Part shown: piece after piece, positions 23,160 to 34,600 of the stretch | Layout: each line of letters starts with the position of its first letter | Position numbering within the stretch: position 1 is the first letter of the stretch | Assembly (NCBI GenBank): GCA_907163375.1 | Contig: CAJQUW010008614.1 | Span: 1-64,000, forward strand | Direction: 5' to 3' | From: Prostheceraeus crozeri | Lineage: Eukaryota > Platyhelminthes > Polycladida > Euryleptidae | DNA length: 64,000 bases | Made by a program: the position numbers and the translations under genes | Notes under the pieces: generated by a model | What the model was told of the DNA's origin: nothing | The model's database searches: none | What the model saw: only the letters and a program-made list of their open reading frames with translations

Positions 23160-23780
23160 CAAGCGGTACATTGATGATATCATCATGGATCCGTTTTACA
23201 AGGATGTGAAAATATTTTCTAACATAATTGAAGTGTTTAACTCGATTGACAAGAACATTCAGTTCACTATAGAAGTCCCTAGGGATAATTATATTAACTT
23301 TCTAGACCCAAGCATATCAGTGAATGGCAACCTTAAATACAAATGGTTTAGTAAGACATGTCATTCAGGCATAACTCTACATAGAGATAGTTGGCTTCCA
23401 AATAAAGTAAAAAATAATTTTCTCAAAAACAGTATAAAATACATTGATGATCGCAGTTCTGATGTATGTGTGTAGCGCCATTGGTCCTAAATACAACTGC
23501 AAAAGCAGATATCTAGTTTATTGTTTATAATTACTTTTGGTGCAATGACCTCCATGTTGGACAAAGTTGTCGACCTTTCAAGTTGCGCTATCAGGAACAC
23601 GAACGTAGTATTCGCAACAGAGATTCTAAAAGTGCTTTGAGCGAGCATCATCTAAAATTTTATGCTGATAGAGAGATGGAAATAACTGACTTTAGTTGTG
23701 AGATCCTTATTCAACAATTTAATGCGATTAATGGCTGAAGCACGCTTCATAGCGATGAAAATGCCAAAACTTAATAGACG
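23160..23780 (+). pseudogene. Penelope-like element remnant 2: RT plus GIY-YIG
   Basis: YKRYIDDIIMDPF at about 23162 carries the reverse transcriptase YxDD motif. It is followed in an open frame to 23475 by NYINFLDPSISVNGNLKYKW and HSGITLHRDSWLPNKVKNNF, typical of the RT thumb of this group. After a break, GQSCRPFKLRYQEHERSIRN and SKSALSEHHLKFYADREMEI form a GIY-YIG nuclease-like module: the GQS.RPF.LR..EH and SALSEH blocks and later ITDFSCEILI. AEARFIAMKMPKLNRRHE closes it. The RT-then-GIY-YIG order is the hallmark of EN-positive Penelope-like elements. The 5' half is absent. Confidence 0.75.
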
Positions 23781-23852
23781 TCATGAACAAGTTTAATGAG
23801 TTGCCACAACTATGCCTAATCAGTATTTAAGGATCCTTCTACATCTGTACGC

Positions 23853-23890
23853 CACCCTTGAGACTGTCTTCGGACGAAACGCGTCGGGTG
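23853..23890 (+). ncRNA. Hammerhead-ribozyme-like motif after PLE remnant 2
   Basis: CACCC (23853-23857) pairs with GGGTG (23886-23890) as stem I. GTC-TTCG-GAC (23866-23875) is a stem II with a UUCG loop. GAAAC (23876-23880) and GCGTC (23881-23885) follow, placing a cleavage-type GTC directly before stem I. The short ACGCGT stem III is self-complementary, as in hammerheads thought to act as dimers. The CTGATGA box is represented only by CTTGAGA (23857-23863), so it may be inactive. Penelope-like elements are known to carry hammerheads. Confidence 0.45.
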
Positions 23891-23899
23891 CTTCTTTTT

Positions 23900-25640
23900 A
23901 ACTTATTGGAATAAAAAGTCGTAAATAGAAGGAAGTGACTTCTTTATTTTCAATTATTTGGAAATTACTTATCTTGAATTTATGAATATGATTGAATAAT
24001 TATATTTATAACATAAATAATAGGCCTACATTTATCATTGATCATATAGGCCATCACAGAATCGAGAGTTTCAAATAATATTTCATCTGCACTTTTTATT
24101 ATTTTTGAAATAGCCTCTGGCTTTTACAGAAATTAAAAAAATGCGAGATTTTTGACGCAACCTGTCGAGATTCTTTAGCGAGACTGACAAAGCAACATTT
24201 ACAAAAAAATCAAGATTGTTTAGACCTAATATTGGTAACGAGAATAGACATGCACCGTATACACTGTACATGTGAAAATGCAATATAGAATGTCATAGAA
24301 TATGCACAAGGCCAATCAAAACAACCTAATCTTGGGGAGTAATATGTCACATCACAGTATCAACGTTGAGTCAAAAATTTCGTGTTCTTTATTCTTGTGA
24401 AAGTCATAGGTATTTTTTTAGAAAAATTTGGATTTTCTAGCTACGAATAACTTTTCTTCAAGATATCCTTGAAAATCTCTCATCATGTGAATTATGTGTT
24501 TTATGAATTTTTATTGTGTTTTTTGTGAATTATGTGATAAATGGTGTTGAAACATAAAATACACATTTTTTATGTTTGGATAAATGATGAAACCATCAAA
24601 AAGCCCTATTATTTAAGTCTGAACCCTAGGGCAAATCAAAATGTTTATCACATTATTTCATAATATAAAATGTTATCTAAATGCTGCAATTTCCATTTCG
24701 CAAATAAATGAAGGCATACATCTTTAGTTTTCATTTCTATAGCAGAAATATTAAAAAATACTTCGCAATTACAATTGAAGAGAAAGGAAATTAGGCTATC
24801 TAATTATCAAATCATTTTTCTATTGTATAGTATTTTTATTTAAAATTGGTTTGAGTAAACCTACTACCCATGCAATCACATCCTTCGCATGCCTGAAGTC
24901 AATTTATGTATAGCTTACATATCTTTGGAAAAAATGTAAAATTAATTAATGAAGAATCCAGTAAAAAGAGTGGAGAAAATTTGATTTAATACATGATGTT
25001 TAAGTTAAGAATAATTCACACAATCTAGCCGAAAGTTTTACTTACTTTGCCTGGTTTTCCTAGTCCAGAAACAACCGCCTGCCAAACTCGATGTTCAAGC
25101 ATATTCAGGCACAAGCCTCGAAGATACTCCGCACAAATTGATCAATCTAAAATGGCAACAGCCGGTGGTATGTACTCGTAATTGAATGAGGAATATAAGA
25201 TATTTATTTTCATGTTTTAACATATCATTAATTGTGAATAAATAAAAATGCATGTACATTGTAGGCCTATATAGCAATTAGGTAAGAGTGCATAAAAACT
25301 ATTATTGATATTTGCAAAATAAAAAATTGTCAATCCATTATAATTGGTGAAATTAGTTTCAGTTAAATCGTCAAGAAAATCACAGAGCATATGTGCTAGG
25401 GAACAACATTTGTAATATCACGATGTATGATAGGTTTAACCCTCCGAATTTTGTAGGCCTATGGAATACATGGAAGGAGTCTGTGCTTTTTCAAAAGTTC
25501 TCTTTAATATGTGATTTAGATCGACAACGCATTCAATTAAGCTACTGCAGCACAGCATTTCAAATTAGAAATACATTAGACCATAATTCTTATCTTGATG
25601 ATAACTGAACAAAGAAAGAAATTCACATTACACCTAAATT
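23900..25640. other. No recognisable gene
   Basis: Strongly AT-rich. Contains three exact TAGGCCTA octamers (24021, 25262, 25454). Short frames only. Confidence 0.4.
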
Positions 25641-25647
25641 AATCATT

Positions 25648-25946
25648 CTAGGTGCATTGACTGCTTTAGTGTTGTTTTGGGAAAAGTCAAGTTGATCTAT
25701 TTTACATCAGCTCGATATATTTCAATAGCTCAGCGTTATCTTCAGGAGCAAAGGATTACAAGAATGTTTATGGTAGTGATCCAAAATAATAGTGTTATTC
25801 TATAGGTGTGATTTCTGATTTCTTTGTACATTTTGAATCACTTTTATGAATATTCTTGAAATCCCTTGCTCCTTGCGCTGAGTTACTGAAATATGTTGAG
25901 CTGATGCAAATCATCAACTTTACGAAGATGACAGCAATGATTCTAG
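25648..25946. repeat. Foldback MITE, about 300 bp
   Basis: The left arm (25648-25790) is the imperfect reverse complement of the right arm (25826-25946). Shared blocks include CATCAGCTC, ATATTTCA, CTCAGCG, GGAGCAA and CAAGAAT. Both outer ends are CTAG, so a TA target duplication is possible. There is no coding capacity. Confidence 0.6.
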
Positions 25947-28450
25947 GGATTTTCGATTGTAAACATCTGAATGAATTCTTTTGACGATACTCGTACCGGT
26001 ATGCATAAAGTTCCTATTTCATTTAATCACATATTAAAATATGAATTAGCATGCTGATACTTACATGTTGCGACGAAAGTAATCGACACAAGAACATGAG
26101 AAGCATTGAACTCGAAACACTAAGTTGAGAAACCAAACGACATTGACTATGGAGATAACACAGATTGTTCTGCTCTGCTGATTTCTCCCGATTTTCACTT
26201 GATAGATGTATCAATCTCCAATTGAAGCTATCGGATGAAAGGTTGCCTTCTTTCAAGGAATTCTTTACCATGTTGCATAATTTAATCCATGTGTCACTAA
26301 ATTTGATATTGTGCACGATAAAATGGGCAATACTGAGACACGCTGGTCTCTGAAGACAGATGAAGGATAGCAGTGGCGTGCGTAAAGTCCACAACATTAG
26401 TGCCGGATCAGTGCTATATTTGACGCAGCATCATATCATCATGTGCGTTGCTCGCTTGTGTGACTGCAAGTGAGAGTCAGCGTCATCGATCCATCTGTAG
26501 CTGTCGGCAGGCGAACCCGGACAAAGACAAATGCTGCCGAAGCATGGAGAGGGATGGAATTAGTCTGCTAAAGCGAGAAGGGCGGGGAGATTGCGCAACG
26601 GAACCTGTCTGTGTAAAAGCTTTCAAAATCACATCACTTGCGCAGATTTCAGATACGAAGATACTACTGAAAGCATAATGAATATCTTTTATAATTGGTT
26701 ACTTAGGTTGTCATGCAAGGTAATGAAATCATTCGGAAAGGGAAAGCTGCAGAGTTGATAGAAAAACACGCAAGCATACAAAAAGATAATTTATTTCATT
26801 TGAAGACTTAATTGTGAAATGCGAATTTCTTTCTTGTGAGATTAAAGTGACAGTTTGCAATGCAAAAACACACTGTCGTTTTTTTTTTGAGACTACATTT
26901 TTTTACATCGCATCGAATGTATCCAAATGCATAGATGAGAATATAAGAGAGATTAGAGCGAACAAGGGGAAAAGGAGAAAAAAGGAGAAAAAAGGAGAGG
27001 GATATGAACAAGAATAAGTGGAAAATAAAAGAGACACGGAGTGAAAGAAAAGAGAAAAGGGGATCGAGAGGAGAGGATCGTGGAACTGGAGGATAGAGAT
27101 GAAAGAAATTGGGATAGCAGCAGAAGGAATTGGGATGTCTGAGTTGGGATTTATGAAGACAGTGGGAATAGGAAGAGGAGAATAATTGATGAGAGAATGA
27201 GTGAATTTTCCGTCATACAAATTAAACCTATGAATTTTGAGTTTGGAAAGAGACCAATCGCATTATCGAGACATTACTAGACATTTATGAATTTAAGTGG
27301 GATAAGATGATAAAATGATGGGCAAATGATATGGGAATTCCATGTCAGATCCCATCAAACGCCCATATGGTCTGATGGTGGGATGACGATCGCCCACGCA
27401 ATATCCATGAGCAATAATGGGACCTCACTCCCGGGACGAGCAAACCGAATAATTTTGTTAGAAACTTGCTAACTGTTTGGTAATTTTGTGAAAAATAGAA
27501 ATTTTGATAAATTCCTACTATGTTTGCTAATTTTGTTAGAGGCCTACCAGTTTCTAAGCAAAATAATAAAATTATAAAAAACTTTTTAATTTTGTTAAAT
27601 ATTTATGAAATATTAGTCAAATTATCCTAAATGTCAGAACAAAACATTAATTAAATACATGCTTTCAGATAAGATCTGATATGCCATCCAAAACGCAGTG
27701 TGTTGTTAGGAGCATTAAACTTTTGATTGACAAGAATCGATGAGAAATTGTCTCAAAAGGCATTGATTCACTAATATCTCTCATTGAAAACCTGTGATTC
27801 GATGCTTGGTCAAATGAGCTTGAAAATAAGTTTCAGCACGAATGTAGCAATCAGATCTTGTGTTCGAAATTGTATGTTTTACTTCCATATTGCTTGTATG
27901 AATCTTGTGTATTATCTTTGTGAAAACTACTCGATACGTCATGATATGAGCCTTAAATCGAAGAAACAGTTTAAGTCGTGTGAAATTTCACCGACTCTGA
28001 GATCCTATCGAACTGTAGTAATCGCTTCGAACTTGCTCTAATCGTTCTCAGGAAACGATAGGAATTCCCGTGACGAGAATCCTATATTGGGTGCTATATT
28101 TAGAAGTCTGTATAAGGCGCTCAGAGAGTTGCTATCATTTCCCGATGTTTCACGAGTGTGTCACGAGCATGTTGCACGAGTAATCAGTTTTCATGATTAT
28201 TTCTAAAGCATTACTTTATTCTAATGCATCCCAACCTCTGCAATTATCTAATTTATATTTCTGACCTATTCTGAGAGGGGATTATCATGTCTTCAAGATG
28301 GCGAGCCTCCCGACTTCGAACATTGCAAAGCATTTCTTCGCCGCGCTCTACGTCTACCAGTCAGTTCACGGATTCCTCATGTAGTGTGTGGGTGTGATTC
28401 CGCTCGTCGAAGTGAAGACTGATGGCGCTGTTTTCTCTATTCATTGAAGA
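25947..28450. other. No recognisable gene; purine-rich tract
   Basis: Short frames only. The plus-strand frame at 26448-26678 and minus-strand frame at 26023-26397 show no motif I know. From about 26935 to 27190 the plus strand is dominated by A and G (AAAAGGAG iterations). At 27432 CCCGGGACGA begins an AT-rich segment resembling those that end at about 37970 and 40870. Confidence 0.4.
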
Positions 28451-28517
28451 TAATACCCTAGTCGCCCGTCCATGGATATTTATGGATGATTTCATGCATG
28501 TATCAGAAATCAATCAT

Positions 28518-28620
28518 GCATGGGAATGCATGATTCATGCATGGGAATGCATGATTCATGCATGAGAATGCATGATTCATGCATGAGAATGCATGATTCA
28601 TGCATTCTCATGCATGAATA
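28518..28620 (+). repeat. 21-bp minisatellite, four copies plus inverted end
   Basis: The unit GCATGGGAATGCATGATTCAT (21 bp) begins at 28518, 28539, 28560 and 28581; the last two have GAGAAT in place of GGGAAT. It ends with an inverted half-unit, GCATTCTCATGCATGAAT, giving a hairpin. ATGCAT palindromes occur in every unit. Confidence 0.85.
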
Positions 28621-31392
28621 TTATCCATGATCCATTAAGTATCAATGATTTATCAATGTGACATTTGATGTTGCTCAAAAAATCATGCATGATTTTACGA
28701 TGCACTTGATGAAGTTGACCATGGTCCCCAGGAAGGTGGAGTGCGCTTTTAAACAGCACGATCGATACAGAATTGAATTCTCCAACTGAGTGTGGAATAG
28801 ACCAGTTCGTGTTAGAAATATGCAATGATTCATTGCACTTGCCGACTGGGGTGCTCGTAATCACAAATGGGTTCTTCACATATATTTCTATTCAATTCAT
28901 TTCTGGATCGATCATGCGGTTCAAAAAATGAATTTCACCAACCTGACGCGCCACTACGTTTTCATCAATTGCATGGCAAATCATATCTGATTTGCATGCT
29001 AGAACTACCTGAAATTCACATATTAAGGAAATAATACATAGCTCATTGTGGTATGAATAGATTTTATCTATAACAAAAAACAATTAATCAGTGTAAACAT
29101 GGAGGCTACAAAACATAACGAAAAAAGTTCACTTCATATAACAAACTTGTTCGCTAGTCTTTCTCTTTACAAACATTGAGATTCTTCTGAAGTTGGATAA
29201 TAAAAGCTAAATTAAGTTGCATAAAAGAAAAACAGAACAAACCTTCAAAAGAGTCAATTCAAAAAATTAAAATTGAATTGTTTTACATACTTTTATCCCA
29301 GGCACAGCTGCAGCAGCCAATTCAAAGTTCTGGGGTTTACTCTAACAAAATTTATAACTTAATTAAAAACAGAATTAAATTCAGTAGCCAACAGAAAAAT
29401 TACATCTAATTCGCCTTTAAGAGACCTGTTAGCTGGCCTCTAGGATTCTATGAACTGGAATAACACACGGAAATGATAGATACGCCAAGACACATGCGTG
29501 TATTATGAAGTTGATATAATCTCACTGTATAATCCATGCTATACTGGGTCTAATATATATGAAATGCAATACATTCATAGACGACAAATTCACGAAGCAT
29601 TCACGATAATCATGGTGACATAACGTTAGGACATTGCAAGACTTGAAAAATGCATATACACGATAGATGTAATGATTATCAGTAAGTCATCGGTATGATT
29701 TGCCATCATAAACAGCCACTGACACTTCAAGGGGCCATATATGTATAGTGATAAAACGATAGCCACGTTTGATGTCGAAGATTCTGACACACAAGTATGA
29801 CATGCATAAACTCAATGGATTCCAAAAACACAAAAGATTATTTCGCAGTATTCATCACATACAATTCGCACGAAATATTGAAAGATCAACCATAATCAAT
29901 CCAATTGCACAGATTGACGCAGTGATCAGCAGCGAGTACCGAAAGTTAATAGAGGACAAAGGAAGTAAAGCATCAAATGTGGAGATCACCACGAGCATTA
30001 ACCACCTGCAACGAAACGAAAATTACAAGTATGTTATTTTAAAACCATTGTAGGGGCTGTCTGCAATTGACGTCAAATAGGAGGGGGAGGGGCTTACTCA
30101 AAATTGGCATTTGATGTTTGACTTTTACTGATTAAGTCACCTTTTATGAATACATGATAGCAACTGTATACCAGATTTTCCAAAAATTCACACTTGTCTC
30201 TTTCAAATTTCGGGACACGCGCGGATCAGTAGACAGATTCTTTATTGATTTAAGATGACCAAATTGTAGTTGAATAGAATATCATTTTCAAATAATCATT
30301 TAATTGTTCCTCATAAACAGCCTATAAAAAATCGAAAATAGCCGATGCTGTTTGTGTTGAAAACATTCTCAAATTTTCGTCGTCCCCTGACGCGGTCTGA
30401 GACAGACGAAAGTTTGGGAATATATTTTCAACAGCATCGGCAATTTTCGATTACTTAAAGTGATCATTTATTTCCATTCTTATTTCTAGTTCATTATGTA
30501 ATCACGTGTTTTATAACTATCAATATTCGATAAACTCCTTTTATATCATCTACATCGTAGGCTACACTAAATGATGAAAGTCATGTAACGACTTAGAATT
30601 TCTGAGCTGCAGAGAAAAGAGAATGACCTAATCCCATTTTCAAACAGCCACAAATTTTGAAAATGATTCCTCTTTTAAAATACATACTTTAATATACAAG
30701 TAAAGAATGAGCTGCCAAACTCAGAAGCACCAATTATGGAAGAAAATTGGAAGAACATGTGTATCCGGGAAAACGACCACCTTCAACGTCAATCCACACA
30801 AAAATGCCTGTTAAATGATCATAATAATTGCAACTTACCAGGAATAACGAGACCACTTTAATTGAGCTGCAGAAAAGCCCGAAACATCCCATGCAATTGA
30901 GAGAATCCGTGTAATGGGAAAACAACCATCTACAAAGAAGGGATTAAGTACAGACTGATCAACATAATAGTTTTACATTTACAGAACAACTATTACACAA
31001 TTAAATCAAAAATTCCAATGAAAAAAATACATGCACTTAAGTTTTTCACTTTTATCTATAGATCAGTGGTCGGGCCAGAGATTTTTCCGTTTTTTTAGCA
31101 GCTCTACAAAATTTTCGCAGGCCTACTAATACCAGCAAATTATAGTATCATATTTCATGATTATGAAGAGTAAACACCGCTCTTATCAAAACTTGACCAA
31201 CGCCCAATATCTGTCGGGACAAACTGATTTTTCAAAATGTCTTGTGCAATCTCCGCAAATAAGTGCTTTCTTGTAATAAGCCAGATTTTTCGAAAGTAAC
31301 TACTTTCCGTCAGTGATGACTCACAAAAGATTTTTCGCAAATATCTGATTTCAGAAACTTGCTACTACTGCCATCTACTCTTTCTTAGGAGC
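28621..31392. other. No recognisable gene; one hairpin
   Basis: Short frames only, including an unrecognised 94-codon plus-strand frame at 29769-30053. The segment 30330-30452 is an imperfect inverted repeat (AATCGAAAATAGCCGATGCTG and its reversed partner) enclosing GACGAAA/TTTCGTC words. Confidence 0.4.
30330..30452. repeat. Imperfect hairpin, about 120 bp
   Basis: The left arm TCGAAAAT.GCCGATGCTGTT...TTTTCGTC pairs with the reversed right arm at about 30403-30452. It could be a MITE or structured RNA. Confidence 0.5.
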
Positions 31393-31402
31393 CATTTTGT
31401 TA

Positions 31403-31664
31403 ATACTTAACTACCTAAATTATAAAAAATAAATAGATAAATGAACGTTGTTTATACTCGGAAGCACATTAGGCACGGAGCCTTTCTTCCATGTGGCCGA
31501 GTTGTCATTTACCACTTTCATTCTTTTCCGTGCTGAGTGTTTAGCAAGAATGCAGAGTGTACCTATTTTAAAAGTCTTAGGTTTGACCCGACCAAGATTT
31601 GAACCAAGGTCTCCCGGACGCAGAGCGAACACTCTACCACAAGGCCACAGCGCCGGTTCCTAAA
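31403..31664 (-). mobile_element. tRNA-derived SINE
   Basis: Read on the minus strand, the head has an A-box-like TGGCCTTGTGGTAGAGTG (about 31647-31630) and a B-box-like GGTTCAAATC (31605-31596), spaced as in a tRNA promoter. The head is followed by a non-tRNA body and a tail of ATAAATAG-like repeats (31440-31420). CATTTTGTTA occurs at 31393-31402 and 31677-31686, a possible 10-bp target duplication, though about 13 bp separate the right copy from the head. It would be transcribed by RNA polymerase III and mobilised by a LINE in trans. Confidence 0.72.
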
Positions 31665-31689
31665 AGATAAAACTGGCATTTTGTTACCG

Positions 31690-34600
31690 AATCCATCTTA
31701 TCAGCTAGTACATACATGTGCATGTAGCAAATATAGTCAAAAGTCACTAACCTTACAACTAAACCACCAACAAAAATTTTACAACGAAAATTCTTGTTAT
31801 TACATGTCATTTAAGACATGATCCGTTCCAGTTGATAACAGGCGCTGACAGGAAGGTCACAACAAAAGGAGATAAACCAATCAGCAATTGACAGAAAGCA
31901 GAAGTTTTCATCAAAAGAAAACAAGTAATAATTACGGATCGAAAGAGAAAAAGTAGATGATGCAGAAATTCAGCGGTGTGGAAATCTTGACTTGTAAAGA
32001 TGCAACAATCATATACATGAAAACATTGAGCATGATGTCTCTGAGTATGATCAAGTATGATGTTCTCTTTCCATTGACTCCTCCTGCTCCTCACGCTGCT
32101 GTCTTGCTTGGTTTTCCATTAATATTGCACTGGTATTTCCCATCAATTCTCTCTGTCTCGGAATGCATCGAGCTTGAGGGTATAGGTCCACCCCAAATTT
32201 CCAGGCACCTGGAGGAACTGAAGTCGATCAGTGGCGGCGACTGCACAAGCAACAAAATTTTTGCATCTGCTTGCAGGAAATTACAGGAATAATTGGTAGT
32301 CGCATTAATCTGATGATCACATTATTTCTGCAACAGACGAAGGTCTTAGACCGAAAACTTGTGTGCCAATGAATCTAATTCGAGCAGAACAAAATGTGCT
32401 TTCCTGCAGTATTATCAACTCCGGCTCGATAGTTCTACATCATATTAATGTTTTCCATTCCCTCGTGTTTCTTTTTGTCCGATGCCTCTATCTTTTATCT
32501 CTTAGTGCTCTGAAGCATCGAATTTATTGTCACAAAATTATTTTCCTTTTTTTGCTGTAACTGTTTTCCGCTTTTTTTGATGGTGATCTGTCCTCTTGTT
32601 CTTTAAAACAAGCCTTGGAATGCCGCTTGGCCAACGACACTTTTTACGAAGACTGTCTGTGGTTGGCAACGTGTGGCAGAACCATAGAAATTGACAACAA
32701 TAAACAGACAACTAAAAAGATAAAATTGCTAACTTCAGATAAACAGTTTATTTCTATGGGCAGAACTGATTGTCGGCAGCTAGGTCAACGCTCACACACT
32801 GTTGATCAAAAACAGATGTCTCGAGATTCGGACATTTCATTTTTATGGACTTTGCATCATTTAAGAGAAAATTCCAGAACAGTCTATTTTCCAGGGTCAG
32901 CTATGAAATTTTCTGCCTATCTGGTATAAAATGTGGTACATTTTTTGCAGCATCCACGTCTTTAGAATGCGCTTTCAAATTTTCTGAATGGAAGGTAAGA
33001 ACCGTTTGTAAGATGAGAGTACATTCATTTAACATCACTCATCGCTTGATTTGATCTTTTCGGGTGATCTTAAAAACCACCAGCTGTTCGAGGATATTTT
33101 GGACAACTTAATGGCAATGCAACTGATAACACAAGGCTAGACATTGTGCTTTCTGCATCCATCAGAGCCGTTGCATCGTTAGCTGAATATCAAAAATATG
33201 AGTAAATCGTATAGGAAGTGTGGAGCGCTTCAAATGACTCCAGTTGCGTTCAGAATTTCAGGCATCGAGCGAGTGTACAAAATGAATTTCAATGCATATA
33301 TCCGACAACAATACTCATATTAATTTGAATTTTATTTGTTTTGTCTATACATCAATTGAAAAATTATTTGAAATCAAGTCGGTTATCATTCTTCTATAGA
33401 ACTATCGGCAACTTCTTAAACATGGCTTTGACAGCTTCGTATGCGGTTACAACATCCACAGTAACTCAGTAGATGCTCGGAACTACTGCTGCAATTCTTT
33501 TATTTTACTGAATCTGTTACAAGATGTAAGACGCTGTGAATAATATGAAGCTTTAACTAAATGATAACGTAATGAATAACATGCTAATTAGTTGTTATTA
33601 GTTTGCCTTTTCCATCCTGTAGACCAGTGTTTATTCTATAAGACAACATAGGTTCATTTAAATGTAAGAATTACAAGGTTCAATTTTTCGCAGGACCAAG
33701 TCAATTTTTTTTCCCAGCGAGTTCATTTTTTTAAACATTTTCGCAGATGGTCCGACCACTGCTATAGATCTGCCATTTAATATTACGTGCAATTATATAC
33801 AGATTTAGATACTTCTATATATAACGAAATTATCAACCGACCTTTTGATATGGCATATTTGAATTAGTTAGCATTGCTCAGTTAACCGGACTGTTCAAGG
33901 TCAATGACATACGGTAGTCTAGTCATGTCAAGTTTTGATAATGCCATGAATTTGGAATACATGCACATGTACTCGCTACGCAAATATATTTTGGTTTGAT
34001 CAGTCTGAAATTGACAGGTATTCTCATCTGGTACAGAAAGAAGGCACAAATATAAAAAGAAGAACTAGGCCTACATGTAAATAATATCAGGATTTCTGTT
34101 GAAAACTGTAAAACATACGCGTGTATTTAACGAAAATCAGAAAACAATTAAAAAAATAAATCTACTAGTGCAAAAAGTCTAAACATAGCAACTCCTTAAT
34201 TACATCTCTACACAAATTTGCATCATCTTCTTACTTAATATGGGCCTATAAAAGCAATGAGTAGGCTTTTGAACAAGATGCCAACAAGACGGCCCCAATC
34301 ATTACAACAATCCTTCACTCGTTCACAATCAAGTCAATGTCATCATCTAAAGAGCTAAGTGAACTGTTACAATCTTCACAACACGGGGTGTGAAAGACGG
34401 TTTCTCAGTTTTGTGTGTGTCGGTGCGCATAAGCTGAATACTCGCTCCGTACCAGCACTGGATGGAGGGCAACTGTGGACAGCAGCTGCAAGCTCAGCAA
34501 ATTTTCACTAAGACGTTTTCATCCGCATTTACTTGGACGAACCGCCAAACTTGACGGCTTACATATTTTTGATTTCACTTGAAAAAACAGGTGATATGAA

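Noticed and set aside
26448-26678. Cysteine-containing 76-codon frame as a small secreted protein
   Set aside because: No signal peptide or regular cysteine spacing; likely chance.
31590-31650. A functional tRNA gene
   Set aside because: A and B boxes are present, but no credible cloverleaf or anticodon arm is seen, and the body and tail are those of a SINE.
32615-32929. 104-codon plus-strand frame as a host gene
   Set aside because: No motif, no clear splice or promoter context, and length is within chance expectation. Mentioned only in the intergenic entry.
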